Positions 55,348 through 64,000 are shown, numbered from the stretch's first letter. The stretch: DNA of 64,000 bases from Thermodesulfobacteriota bacterium (GCA_034189135.1 JAXHVO010000081.1:1-64000); one strand, 5' to 3'. Notes: generated from the letters alone by a model not told the origin. Numbers and translations: made by a program.

Positions 55348-56904
55348 ATGAAAAGATTATTGGTAGTGTTTTTAGCAATTTTGTTGCTTTTTTCTTTTGG
55401 CATGACGGCAAGTGCAAAAACTTTGAAGCTTGCCATGGACGCGGATCCGAAAACCATGGATATCCAGGAACAGTTATCCGGTGGCATGCTGCAGTTTTCG
55501 CATTGGGTGTTTGATCCCTTGGTACGCTGGACCCAGGACGGGAAATTTGAACCGCGTCTGGCAACCAAATGGGAGCGGATCAATGATCTGACCATGCGCT
55601 TTTATCTTCGCAAAGGGGTAAAGTTTCACAGTGGAAATCCGTTTAACGCCAAAGACGTCGTATTTACCATGAAGCGTTTTAGAAAGAGTGCGGACTTCAA
55701 GGGACTTTTCGAGCCTTTCGGAGAAACCAAGATTGTAGATAATTATACCATTGATATTACAACCAAAAAACCTTACGCGCTGCTTTTAAATATGGCCACC
55801 TATATTTTCCCGTTGGACAGCAAATTTTATACCGGTACGGATGACCAGGGAAAGCCCAAAGACGCTATCCTGAAAGTCGGGTATACCTTTGCCAAAACAA
55901 CCCTTCCCAGTGGAACCGGTGCGTTCAAATGTACCTTCCGTGAGCATGGGGTAAAACTGGTCATGGAAAGAAACCCTGACTACTGGGACACCCAATCACC
56001 GGGAAATGTGGATAAAATTATTTTCACCCCCATCAAAGAGGAAGCGACCCGGGTGGCGGCCCTTCTTGCCGGAGATGTCGATTTTATTTCTCCTGTCCCG
56101 CCGCAAGATTTTAAACGGATTAAAAAGGATAAAAAAGTCGATTTGCTTACCTACACCGGCGGCAGGATCATCACGGTGCAGATGAATCAGAAACGTCTGG
56201 AACCGCTCAGAAACAAAAAGGTGCGCCAGGCTATTGTACATGCGGTGAACAACGCGGGTATTTGCAAGAAAATCATGAAAGGGACCGCCACAGTGGCCGG
56301 TCAGATGAGCCCCAAAGGCTATTTCGGATACAGGGAATCACTAGTTCCCAGATATGACCTGAGAAAAGCCAAAAAACTGATGAAGGAAGCCGGTTACCCG
56401 AAAGGTTTTAAGGCAACCATGATCGCGCCCAACAACCGTTATGTGAACGACGAAAAAATCGCCGAAGCATTCTGCGCCATGCTGGCCAAAATAAAAATTG
56501 ATGTCAGTTTAAAGGCCATGCCAAAAGCGCAGTACTGGGATGAGTTTGACCGGCAGCCTGCGGATTTCCAGATGATCGGATGGCATTCCGATACCGAGGA
56601 CTCCGGTAATTTTTATGAGTTCCTGGCCATGTGCCCCAACAAGGAAACCGGTTACGGACAGTACAACAGCGGAAACTACTGCAATCCCGCAGTTGATGTG
56701 TTGACACTGAAATGCCAGTCAGAAACCAACCTGGAAAAGAGATCACAGATGCTTCAGGAAATTGAGCAGATTTTGTATGATGATGCGTCTTTTGTACCTT
56801 TTCACTGGCAGAACCACTCCTATGGAGTTAAAAAAGGGGTGAAAGCCGGACCGATTATCAACACCTTGAATTTTCCGTACCTGGGAGACCTGGTAATAGA
56901 ATAA
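55348..56904 (+). CDS. Peptide ABC transporter substrate-binding protein (DppA type), system 2
   Basis: 518 residues. Signal peptide with cleavage after ASA (RLLVVFLAILLLFSFGMTA). SBP_bac_5 family: FEPRLATKWERINDLTMRFY, LRKGVKFHSGNPFNAKDVVF, LPSGTGAFKCTF, VMERNPDYWDTQSPGN and VRQAIVHAVNNAGICKKIMK. It is clearly divergent in sequence from the system 1 binding protein, so the two systems probably take up different solutes. It is the first gene of the + strand operon. Confidence 0.93.
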   Translation: MKRLLVVFLAILLLFSFGMTASAKTLKLAMDADPKTMDIQEQLSGGMLQFSHWVFDPLVRWTQDGKFEPRLATKWERINDLTMRFYLRKGVKFHSGNPFNAKDVVFTMKRFRKSADFKGLFEPFGETKIVDNYTIDITTKKPYALLLNMATYIFPLDSKFYTGTDDQGKPKDAILKVGYTFAKTTLPSGTGAFKCTFREHGVKLVMERNPDYWDTQSPGNVDKIIFTPIKEEATRVAALLAGDVDFISPVPPQDFKRIKKDKKVDLLTYTGGRIITVQMNQKRLEPLRNKKVRQAIVHAVNNAGICKKIMKGTATVAGQMSPKGYFGYRESLVPRYDLRKAKKLMKEAGYPKGFKATMIAPNNRYVNDEKIAEAFCAMLAKIKIDVSLKAMPKAQYWDEFDRQPADFQMIGWHSDTEDSGNFYEFLAMCPNKETGYGQYNSGNYCNPAVDVLTLKCQSETNLEKRSQMLQEIEQILYDDASFVPFHWQNHSYGVKKGVKAGPIINTLNFPYLGDLVIE

Positions 56905-56938
56905 TTCATTATTATTCTCTAACAACTTAATTCCCAAC

Positions 56939-56984
56939 GGGGCAGATTGATTCAAGTTGAACGTTAATCTGCCCCTGTATTTTT
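56939..56984 (+). terminator. Stem-loop with T run after binding-protein gene, system 2
   Basis: 10-bp stem GGGGCAGATT/AATCTGCCCC with a 17-nt loop, then TGTATTTTT. It sits in the 97-bp gap before the permease gene and would act as a partial terminator, giving more binding protein than permease. It mirrors the stem-loop at 52921-52945 in system 1. Confidence 0.6.
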
Positions 56985-57001
56985 AAAAAATAAAAGATAC
57001 T

Positions 57002-57976
57002 ATGTTTGCATTTATTATTCGACGGATCATCCAGGCCGTTATTGTGATGCTGGTGATTAGTTTCATTGGTTTTTCCGTCCAGCATAATCTTGGCGATCCG
57101 GTCAGGGATATGGTTGGGGAACGGGTATCGGTAGCCGAACGTGAAGCATTAAGGGACAAACTCGGTCTAAACGATCCTTTCTTCACGCAGTACTTCCGGT
57201 TTGTAAAAAACGCCTGTCAGGGAGATCTGGGAATTTCATATTTTCATAACAAACCCACCGTGGAAGTCATTCTCAGAAAAGCCCCGGCAACCCTTGAGCT
57301 TGTTTTTGTTACATCCGCCATCATTCTACTAATCACTTTCCCAGTGGGTGTATATTCGGCGCTTTATCCCAAAAGCTGGTTTTCCAGGTTTGCCATGGGG
57401 GCGAGTACCATTGGAGTTGCGGTACCGGTGTTCCTAACGGCAATTGTCTTGATTTATATCTTTGGCGTAGAGCTTCAGTGGCTTCCTGCCTTTGGTCGAG
57501 GAGATACGGTTAATGTCTGGGGCTGGGAAACAGGACTGTTAACCAAGGACGGCTTACTCCATCTCATCCTGCCAAGTTTTTCCTTGGCGTCCATCATGCT
57601 TCCTTTATATATCCGTCTGATTCGCAGTGAAATGATGGAAGTGCTTGAAACAGAATATATCAAATTTGCCTGGGCCAAAGGATTGAACCGTTACCGGGTG
57701 TGGCTGCTACATGCTTTCAAGAATACCCTTCTTCCGGTGGTGACGGTTTTTGGTGTTGAAATCGGAATCCTGTTCGCTTTTACCCTGCTGACGGAAACGG
57801 TTTTTCAATGGCAGGGGATGGGATTTATGTTTCTTGAAGCGGTTGAGCGGGCGGACACCGCCCTCATCGTTGCATACCTGGTGATTATCGGTTTGATGTT
57901 CGTGGTAATCAATACAATTGTGGATGTGATATACGGATTTGTAAATCCAATGGTCAGAATAGCAGGAACAAAATGA
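57002..57976 (+). CDS. Peptide ABC transporter permease (DppB type), system 2
   Basis: 324 residues with about six helices. It begins FAFIIRRIIQAVIVMLVISF, then NLGDPVRDMVGERVSVAERE, the EAA loop with MMEVLETEYIKFAWAKGLNR, and VFQWQGMGFMFLEAVERAD. The start follows the stem-loop. Its stop overlaps the next start by 4 bp (ATGA). Confidence 0.92.
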   Translation: MFAFIIRRIIQAVIVMLVISFIGFSVQHNLGDPVRDMVGERVSVAEREALRDKLGLNDPFFTQYFRFVKNACQGDLGISYFHNKPTVEVILRKAPATLELVFVTSAIILLITFPVGVYSALYPKSWFSRFAMGASTIGVAVPVFLTAIVLIYIFGVELQWLPAFGRGDTVNVWGWETGLLTKDGLLHLILPSFSLASIMLPLYIRLIRSEMMEVLETEYIKFAWAKGLNRYRVWLLHAFKNTLLPVVTVFGVEIGILFAFTLLTETVFQWQGMGFMFLEAVERADTALIVAYLVIIGLMFVVINTIVDVIYGFVNPMVRIAGTK

Positions 57977-58890
57977 AAACATGGCAAAGATTTAAAGACT
58001 CATATTTTTTCTACAGCTTTAAACGCGATCCGGTCGCGTTCACCAGTTTTTCCATATTTTTTTTCCTGGTCCTGATCAGTTTTATGGCTCCCATAATCGC
58101 ACCGTACAGTCCGTATGACACCTCCACCATCGATATTATGGATATCGAAATTCCACCGCAGTGGATGGAAGAAGGGGATGAAAGATTTTTATTAGGTACC
58201 GATAACATGGGCCGGGATTTATTCAGTACCATGCTATATGGTCTGCGTACCTCAGTGATTATTGGAATCGGGGCCGTACTGTTTCAAGCTCTACTTGGTA
58301 TCATGGTGGGATTGACCGCCGGTTATCTCGGTGGACGGGTAGATGCTTTTTTAATGAGAATTGCGGATATACAATTTGCAATACCTTATCTTATGGTCGC
58401 TATCATCACCAGTGCCATATTTCAAATCGCGTTCGGGGTTGGGCGTTTTGAAGAGCTGGCACTACCTCTGTTGGTTGTTATCATTGGCATTTCAGAATGG
58501 CCCAAATACGCCAGGACAGTAAGGGCTTCCGTTTTAGGAGAAAAGAATAAGGAGTATGTGGAGGCGTCTAGGGTGATCGGGCTTAACCGCAGACTGATAG
58601 TGTATCGGCACATTCTGCCCAATACTTTGACACCGGTGCTTGTTATTTCGACCATCCAAGTGGCACAGGCAGTTATGAGCGAGGCCGCACTTTCCTTTTT
58701 GGGATTGGGAATGCCGATTACCAAACCCTCTCTGGGTTCGTTGATCAATGCCGGCTTTGAATATGTGTTCAGTGGTTCCTGGTGGATTACACTTTTTCCG
58801 GGTATTCTTCTGGTGACGTTTACCTTGGTAATCATTCTTTTTGGGGATTGGCTGCGGGATGTGTTAAACCCCAAACTGTACAAGGGATAA
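57973..58890 (+). CDS. Peptide ABC transporter permease (DppC type), system 2
   Basis: 305 residues with an OppC_N-type first helix (DPVAFTSFSIFFFLVLISFM), APYSPYDTSTIDIMDIEIPP, LGTDNMGRDLFSTMLYGLR and an EAA loop (SVLGEKNKEYVEASRVIGLN). Translationally coupled to the DppB-type gene upstream; only one base separates its stop from the next start. Confidence 0.92.
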   Translation: MKTWQRFKDSYFFYSFKRDPVAFTSFSIFFFLVLISFMAPIIAPYSPYDTSTIDIMDIEIPPQWMEEGDERFLLGTDNMGRDLFSTMLYGLRTSVIIGIGAVLFQALLGIMVGLTAGYLGGRVDAFLMRIADIQFAIPYLMVAIITSAIFQIAFGVGRFEELALPLLVVIIGISEWPKYARTVRASVLGEKNKEYVEASRVIGLNRRLIVYRHILPNTLTPVLVISTIQVAQAVMSEAALSFLGLGMPITKPSLGSLINAGFEYVFSGSWWITLFPGILLVTFTLVIILFGDWLRDVLNPKLYKG

Positions 58891-58891
58891 A

Positions 58892-59860
58892 ATGGGTCAT
58901 TTATTGCAAGTCACAGATTTGGAAGTTAAATTTGCCTTGAGATTTGGTGATCTTACCGCCATTGACGGTATCAGCTTTACTCTGGACAAGAAAGAGAAGC
59001 TAGGTCTTGTGGGAGAAAGCGGCGCGGGCAAGTCGGTCACCGGCTTTTCAATTATCAATCTGATCAGCAAACCTGGGTATATATCCGGTGGTTCGGTGAT
59101 GCTGGAAGGGCAGAAATTAAATGATCTGACAGATGAAGAGATGCGTAAAATACGGGGCGATAAAATCAGTATGATTTTTCAGGATCCCATGATGACATTA
59201 AATCCCGTATTGACCATCTGTACCCAGATGACGGAAACCGTCCATGCCCATCGCAATGTCACTAAAAATGAAGCCATTGATATTGCGTTGGATAAATTAA
59301 AAAAGGTATATATCCCTTCCCCGGAAAAACGATTGTTTCAATATCCCCATGAATGTTCCGGCGGAATGAGACAGCGAATCGTTGTGGCCATCGCACTGTT
59401 GACAAATCCGGCATTGATTATCGCTGATGAACCCACCACCGCGCTGGACGTAACCATTCAGGCAGGGATTACGGATCTTTTGTCCGAATTGTGTGAAACA
59501 GAGGATATGGGGTTGATACTTATTACCCACGATCTGGCGGTTGTTTCGCAGGTTACTGAAAAAATTGCGGTCATGTACGCAGGTAAGATCATTGAAACCG
59601 GTCTAACAGAGGATATTATCAAAAATCCCAGACATCCTTATACCAAGGGACTCATAGGCTCTTTGCCGGGAGGGCAGAAAACGGGAAAACGCCTGACGCA
59701 AATACGGGGCATGATGCCGACACTGACCGATATTCCAAAAGGATGTGCGTTCCATCCCAGGTGTGATCTTGCGGAACAGATCTGCCGTGAAACCACACCT
59801 TTGCTTAAGAGTGTGGATGGTGAAAAGCGTTTGGTTGCCTGCCATATGGCAGGTGTTTAA
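58892..59860 (+). CDS. Peptide ABC transporter ATP-binding protein (DppD type), system 2
   Basis: 322 residues. Walker A LVGESGAGKSVTGFSI, FQDPMMTLNPVLTICTQM, signature CSGGMRQRIVVAIALL, Walker [17 protein letters not shown], and a C-terminal GCAFHPRCDLAEQIC typical of oligopeptide transporters. Follows the permease gene by one base; 57 bp precede the second ATPase gene. Confidence 0.93.
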   Translation: MGHLLQVTDLEVKFALRFGDLTAIDGISFTLDKKEKLGLVGESGAGKSVTGFSIINLISKPGYISGGSVMLEGQKLNDLTDEEMRKIRGDKISMIFQDPMMTLNPVLTICTQMTETVHAHRNVTKNEAIDIALDKLKKVYIPSPEKRLFQYPHECSGGMRQRIVVAIALLTNPALIIADEPTTALDVTIQAGITDLLSELCETEDMGLILITHDLAVVSQVTEKIAVMYAGKIIETGLTEDIIKNPRHPYTKGLIGSLPGGQKTGKRLTQIRGMMPTLTDIPKGCAFHPRCDLAEQICRETTPLLKSVDGEKRLVACHMAGV

Positions 59861-59917
59861 TTTCACTTAATTTATGTTGTCTGTCCGAGAAAATTTTAAA
59901 GATAACGCCAAAAGAGT

Positions 59918-60937
59918 ATGATGGAAAAAAATAACGGACTGCTTACAATCAAAAACCTGATCAAACATTTTGATATTTCCGGAGGCCTGCTTGAACAGCT
60001 TAGATTTTCCAAAGGAAAGATTTCGCGGAAGCGAACCGTGGTTAAGGCTGTCAATGATGTCAGTTTTTCAATTAAAGCGGGAGAAACCTTGAGTGTGGTT
60101 GGAGAAAGCGGATGCGGGAAGTCCACCCTTGCCCGAACAATACTGGGGTTATACCCGCCAAACAGCGGCGAAGTTTACTATCGCGGAGATCGAATCGACC
60201 ATCTTTCTTCCAAGGAGATGCTACCCTATCGGGCAAAAATGCAGATGATATTTCAGGATCCCTATGCTTCACTGAATCCCAGAATGACGGTGCAGAGAAC
60301 ATTGGAAGAACCGGTCTTATTTCATAATAGATCGATTTCCAATAATGAAGTCCAAAAAAAAGTCGAGGATGTCATGGAGCAGGTCGGTGTGGACCCGCAA
60401 TGGGTGGACAGGTACCCCCATGAATTTTCCGGCGGTCAGAGACAGAGGATCAGTATTGCCAGGGCATTGATGGTGGACCCTGAGTTTGTTGTCGCGGACG
60501 AACCGGTGTCTGCCCTGGATGTTTCCATCCAGGCACAGATTTTAAACCTGATGATGGATGCCCAGGAAAAACGGGGTTTGACTTACCTGTTTATCACCCA
60601 CGACCTGTCCGTTGTAAAGCATATCAGCACAAGGGTTGCGGTGATGTATCTGGGGACCCTATGCGAACTGGCTACAGTGAGAGAACTGTTTGAATCAAAG
60701 CGGCACCCATATACAAAAGCGCTTTTAAGCGCGATACCGATACTGGGAGAGAAAAAACCAAAACATATCAAATTAAAAGGCGAAGTACCCACCCCCATAA
60801 ACCTGCCCCCGGGCTGCATTTTTCATGGTCGGTGCGAATATGTAAATGAGCGCTGTAAAATAGAAATACCGAAAATCAGAAAACTCGATTCAGGAGCATT
60901 GGTCGCATGCCACGGCGTGGAAGAAGGAAGGTTGTAA
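59918..60937 (+). CDS. Peptide ABC transporter ATP-binding protein (DppF type), system 2
   Basis: 339 residues. Walker [37 protein letters not shown], signature [17 protein letters not shown], Walker [19 protein letters not shown]-terminal GCIFHGRCEYVNERC. An insertion of about 20 basic residues (LRFSKGKISRKRTVVKA) follows the first strand, as in several DppF proteins. It could start at 59918 or at the next ATG (59921). Last gene of the operon. Confidence 0.93.
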   Translation: MMEKNNGLLTIKNLIKHFDISGGLLEQLRFSKGKISRKRTVVKAVNDVSFSIKAGETLSVVGESGCGKSTLARTILGLYPPNSGEVYYRGDRIDHLSSKEMLPYRAKMQMIFQDPYASLNPRMTVQRTLEEPVLFHNRSISNNEVQKKVEDVMEQVGVDPQWVDRYPHEFSGGQRQRISIARALMVDPEFVVADEPVSALDVSIQAQILNLMMDAQEKRGLTYLFITHDLSVVKHISTRVAVMYLGTLCELATVRELFESKRHPYTKALLSAIPILGEKKPKHIKLKGEVPTPINLPPGCIFHGRCEYVNERCKIEIPKIRKLDSGALVACHGVEEGRL

Positions 60938-61531
60938 CTTATACATCAGGATCTTTGCAGATAAGTGCAGACTTCGAAACACCCCTTTTTGTCTAATACC
61001 TCAAGCTGTATGTCAGTTATCTCATCCCACCAAATCTGGAACACAATATGATAACGGTTAACTTTTCGACTCCATATGTAATTTCTGCTTATACTGTTTC
61101 TCAAAAATATATTCCGTTTTAAACGATTTCTAATACACTCAAACAGTTTCCTCATTTAAAACGGAACATATTTTTGAGAATTATTATAAATGAGGGATCG
61201 GGGAATTTTTCGATTTCTGCTCTGTCTGCCTGGGGAATAGCCCAATCTCCCGCGCAATGCTTAACAATTTTATCGAAAGATTTTTGTACGGCAGCTATCT
61301 CGCTGAAATTAGATTTGAACCAGCCCCAATAGACAGATTCCCACGGCGGCTATGATCGTCTCTGCCTGTATGGGTTTAACGCAAAGGATAGGGGGCGGCT
61401 ACGAGGTACTGTATTCATATGTTTATGATTGCACGGGCGATTGGGCTATTCCCTAGGCGGATCGCTGACAATCAATAAAGGGCCAACTGTTCATATAGAA
61501 GTCTTAGGGGAAAAACTCCACGACTCTTCAA
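60938..61531. pseudogene. 594-bp region of gene remnants interrupted by MITE family 1
   Basis: On the - strand, 61196-61330 reads SVYWGWFKSNFSEIAAVQKS...GDWAIPQADRAEIEKFPD, then comes the 83-bp MITE derivative (61098-61180), then 60946-61097 reads KVNRYHIVFQIWWDEITDIQ...KGCFEVCTYLQRS to a stop. On the + strand at about 61435-61475 a third scrap reads GDWAIP-stop-ADR-stop. The pieces look like decayed copies of one unrecognised protein. Whether the two - strand pieces once formed a single gene is a guess. Confidence 0.4.
61098..61180 (-). repeat. MITE family 1, internal-deletion derivative (83 bp)
   Basis: Has both terminal repeats (TTCTCAAAAATATATTCCG and CGGAACATATTTTTGAGAA) but lacks about 120 bp of the middle. 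The junction falls in ATCGTT, which occurs at both deletion edges in copy A (in GAAATCGTTGAG and TTCATCGTTTAA), so the deletion fits recombination at a 6-bp microhomology. Confidence 0.75.
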
Positions 61532-62851
61532 TTAAATATCTTTTAACAGTCTGTTTGCAGGAGAATGATCAATTGCATCCGCAAGCTCTCTTAAAGCTTC
61601 CGACAGCGCTTTCAGTTCTTTGGTGTGCGCCACAGGGATATGGCTGACACCTCTTTGATCAAGAGCATCAATGATATATTTTATGGTCAACAGGTTAATA
61701 TCAAGAGCGGGCTGGTAGGTGAACTCTTCATATTCCCCTGTTTTCATATCGGAAATTATCTTGCATGCAACGAGTTCATCAAGTATTCGATGCACCATAC
61801 GAATGGGAATTTCCAGCGTTTGTGAAATCTGTGCGGCAGTTGAAGGATTGTCACCTCTGGCAAATTTATTTATTAACAAATGGGCGATCTGCAGAGAAAG
61901 CAGCTTTTTGAAATGCGGACTTATGTTAAGATAATCAGGTTCAAATTCGTACATTTCCACATTTTGGTGGGCAAAAGAGACCTCGGCGCCAATAAGAATA
62001 ATGGCCCAGCTCGCTTGAAGCCATATCAACAGAAGCGGCAAAGCCACCAGACTGGCATAGACCGGGTTGTTTTTGGCAATGGCGACCTGTAAATAGATAT
62101 ATCCCACCTGGGCAAGCTGGTAGATAGTACCTGCCACCATACCAGCCAGCAATCCGGATCTGAATTTAACCTTCGTGTTTGGCATCAACACATAAATAAA
62201 AGTAAACAGTGTCCAAAGCAGGAAATAGGGTAATAATTTTAAACTGGAGAAGATAAACGGGCTGAATATCTTTATCAGGTCAATTTTTTCAGTGATCGCA
62301 GCGATCTGGGTGGTGAGGAAAACAGGGAGGCTGCTGGACATCAACACCAGAATCGGGGTGATAAGCATAAATGCAAGATAATTGCTAATTTTTCTTTTTA
62401 AAGCGCGGGACTTTCTTATTCCCCAGATATCATTAAATGATCGTTCAATATGCCCCAGCACCTTGAGAACAGACCAAAACAAAACCACCACACCAAAACC
62501 GGCAATCATGCCGCCTTTGGTGTTTTCAATCAGCCTTCCCGCATAGTCAATAATCTGTATCAGCACCTGTTCCTGTCCGGGAAATTTATTAAAGAGCTGT
62601 TTTTCCAACAGGGTTTCTAATCCGAAGCCTTTGGCTATCCCTAGGGCCAGTGCAGCCACAGGGCCTATGGAAAGAAGAGAGTAAAAGGTCAAAGCGGAGG
62701 CTCTCAGCAGACATTTATCTTGATGAAATTTCCGTATGGTCAGCAGGAAAGTCCGCAGCAGCCTGATAATCAAGGCTTTTATAAAAGGAAGGTCTTTGAG
62801 TCGAATCCTCCAGATATCGGTTTTAATAAAACTGAAAATTTTAAAAACCAT
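61532..62851 (-). CDS. YihY/BrkB family membrane protein with C-terminal helical extension
   Basis: 439 residues. About six membrane helices in the first 300 residues. Family features are KDKCLLRASALTFYSLLSIGPVAALALG (abridged here), SFNDIWGIRKSRALKRKISN and VGYIYLQVAIAKNNPVYASL. The last 130 residues are soluble, winged-helix-like (TAAQISQTLEIPIRMVHRIL), as in the longer members formerly named ribonuclease BN; a nuclease role is not supported. The function is unknown, possibly transport. Confidence 0.88.
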   Translation of the reverse strand: MVFKIFSFIKTDIWRIRLKDLPFIKALIIRLLRTFLLTIRKFHQDKCLLRASALTFYSLLSIGPVAALALGIAKGFGLETLLEKQLFNKFPGQEQVLIQIIDYAGRLIENTKGGMIAGFGVVVLFWSVLKVLGHIERSFNDIWGIRKSRALKRKISNYLAFMLITPILVLMSSSLPVFLTTQIAAITEKIDLIKIFSPFIFSSLKLLPYFLLWTLFTFIYVLMPNTKVKFRSGLLAGMVAGTIYQLAQVGYIYLQVAIAKNNPVYASLVALPLLLIWLQASWAIILIGAEVSFAHQNVEMYEFEPDYLNISPHFKKLLSLQIAHLLINKFARGDNPSTAAQISQTLEIPIRMVHRILDELVACKIISDMKTGEYEEFTYQPALDINLLTIKYIIDALDQRGVSHIPVAHTKELKALSEALRELADAIDHSPANRLLKDI

Positions 62852-62983
62852 GTTTTAAATTGCTAAAATTTGAGAGGAGAGAAGCCCAGTTTATGTTTAA
62901 TCCGCATTGTCACGGCCTTATATTTTTCTATATTCTTTTAACTTTTCTGTCAAATTTTTTAAATCGTTTAAGGGTGGCTCAGA

Positions 62984-63622
62984 TCAACGTTCCAAAGCTT
63001 TAATGATGTCAGGTGAATTAAATAATTCTTCCAGCTTTTTCTTAAACGCTTGCGGCACTTTTTTTCTGGTCCCCTTAAGTATATTAAAGCCTCCGGAGCC
63101 AAGGTTTTCGTCACCTGAACTTGTCATTTCTGCAAGCAGTTTACCCTTTGTATCAAATACGGTAAGGATCATTAAGTATTCCAGACGAACGTTGTTATAA
63201 GTATCGCTTTTCCATTGCTTTATCTGGAAATGAATCAGTTTTTTTGCTCCGGTATCCGTCAGTTTATTTCTTACCTGGGCGATGGGTTCTGTGGGATTTA
63301 CCACCAAAGGAATGGGGTTAAATCCTTTTCTCCCCAGTGCGCCGGTAATAACATCACCCATTTCATCGGCCAATGGACGTCTGCTGTCCGTAACCATGTA
63401 TAATGGATTTCCAAAAGCGCCTCTGATGACACCAACCACCTGAGGTTTGGTCTTCCCGGAGATAACATAGCTGCGCTGGTCCTGAGATGCCACCGCCACC
63501 GAGCCTTTGCCTGCTGGATATAATTCCGGTTTTACCCTGGCAAGGTTGTAAGTATATTTAACACAACCAGTTGCTACAAACATGGCGGCCAGTACAAATG
63601 CAAATTTTATCCTGTTTTTCAT
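62984..63622 (-). CDS. Putative outer-membrane or periplasmic lipoprotein
   Basis: 212 residues from the ATG at 63622 (GGGAG 4 nt upstream). Lipoprotein signal with lipobox VATGC, Cys20. The mature part has SVAVASQDQRSYVISG, VVGVIRGAFGNPLYM and GDVITGALGRKGFNPIPL, resembling YajG-type lipoproteins. The second half is mixed alpha/beta with FQIKQWKSDTYNNVRLEYLM. The role is unknown. It follows the ferritin-like gene on the same strand. Confidence 0.7.
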   Translation of the reverse strand: MKNRIKFAFVLAAMFVATGCVKYTYNLARVKPELYPAGKGSVAVASQDQRSYVISGKTKPQVVGVIRGAFGNPLYMVTDSRRPLADEMGDVITGALGRKGFNPIPLVVNPTEPIAQVRNKLTDTGAKKLIHFQIKQWKSDTYNNVRLEYLMILTVFDTKGKLLAEMTSSGDENLGSGGFNILKGTRKKVPQAFKKKLEELFNSPDIIKALER

Positions 63623-63724
63623 TTTTCTCCCTTTAGCTGTTGGTTTTTTTAAAGAACGGCGTCTGATTTTCTTAATGAACAAAGTCTCCCCTTTTTTCGC
63701 AGGGCAGAAAATCGTACAATCAGT

Positions 63725-64000
63725 TCAGTCGATCCTTCGGCAGTGTTCGACCGCACGGCTCAGCATACGCATATGGCCTTTTTCCGCCTGGGCAATATCC
63801 AGAAAAGTGCTTCTTGCCGGCGGGGCTGTCGTCCGTTCTGCCATAACCCGGTAAAGGTCAAAGGCGGCCAACTCGATCGATAGCGCGATTTCAATGATGT
63901 TGAGGCACAGATCTCCGGACATGTTGGAAAAACGGTTCGCCAGTTCATCAAAGGTTTGGCCGCCTTCGAGGATATCCCCTTTCAGGCCGGCATATAGAGT
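63725..64000 (-). CDS. Ferritin-like/rubrerythrin-type protein, C-terminal part (runs off window)
   Basis: The last 91 residues of a frame that continues beyond the window edge without a start. IEIALSIELAAFDLYRVMAE and FLDIAQAEKGHMRMLSRAVE carry the Glu and ExxH positions of one half of a di-iron four-helix bundle. The segment before it (YAGLKGDILEGGQTF) might belong to a linker from a rhodanese-like domain, as in some rhodanese-rubrerythrin fusions. The rest lies outside the window. Confidence 0.65.
   Translation of the reverse strand, partial: TLYAGLKGDILEGGQTFDELANRFSNMSGDLCLNIIEIALSIELAAFDLYRVMAERTTAPPARSTFLDIAQAEKGHMRMLSRAVEHCRRID

Noticed and set aside
60946-61155. 69-codon - strand frame that begins in the MITE derivative
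   Set aside because: Its first third is translated MITE sequence; the remainder is treated as a gene remnant.
61290-61330. T-arm-like GGTTCAAATC on the - strand, considered as a tRNA
   Set aside because: No matching acceptor, D or anticodon arms around it, and it lies within a coding remnant.

Overview
The window looks like a chromosomal segment from an anaerobic, propionate- and fatty-acid-using bacterium of the Desulfobacterota (Desulfobacterales/Syntrophobacterales type). This is inferred from gene content: a complete methylmalonyl-CoA branch with a transcarboxylase-type carboxyl transfer system, a propionyl-CoA synthetase beside a sodium:solute symporter, HypA/HypB, a CooC-like ATPase, a flavin/FeS enoate reductase, and sigma-54 control. 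No rRNA, tRNA, CRISPR array or complete insertion sequence was seen.

Layout. 0-8.3 kb, mostly + strand: lone hydantoinase/oxoprolinase-type ATPase, histone-deacetylase-like amidohydrolase, OmpA-type lipoprotein, EF-P lysine ligase EpmA, and a fused AbiEi-like/Fic protein preceded by five 24-bp-phased iterons. 8.6-18.9 kb, - strand: methylmalonyl-CoA epimerase, mutase, 12S carboxyltransferase, small subunit, 5S/biotin subunit, sucC, sucD, hypA, hypB. 19-30.4 kb, - strand: aminotransferase, NifU-like protein, Tgt; then symporter - 28-residue membrane peptide - prpE - receiver protein; then a PAS/AAA+/Fis enhancer-binding protein, QueA and a DUF2065 protein. Two consensus sigma-54 promoters lie upstream of the symporter and of the regulator. 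30.6-38 kb, + strand: GatB, CooC-like ATPase, AcuC-like deacetylase, AcuB-like CBS/ACT protein, PrmA, a metallo-beta-lactamase-fold protein and a sirtuin. 38.3-46.5 kb: signalling block with a SpoIIE phosphatase, a REC-REC-GGDEF protein, a class III cyclase, a cyclic-nucleotide-domain/PilT fusion and a zinc-ribbon/OB protein. 47-61 kb: a flavin/FeS oxidoreductase and two complete peptide ABC transporter operons running away from each other. 61.5-64 kb: YihY/BrkB protein, lipoprotein, and the C-terminal end of a ferritin-like protein.

How it fits together. Propionate would enter through the symporter, be activated by PrpE, and pass through transcarboxylase, epimerase, mutase and succinyl-CoA synthetase. 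The enhancer-binding protein probably switches on uptake and activation. Two deacetylase-like enzymes, an AcuB-like protein and a sirtuin are in the same neighbourhood and could adjust acyl-CoA synthetase activity by lysine deacylation.

Non-coding structure is the most unusual aspect. There are two families of miniature inverted-repeat elements without transposase. One has two 338-bp copies with target-site duplications. The other is about 203 bp, with one full copy, one copy cut by the window edge, one internal-deletion derivative and two fragments. There are also branched, structured intergenic repeats abutting two start codons, and the iteron array before the Fic gene.
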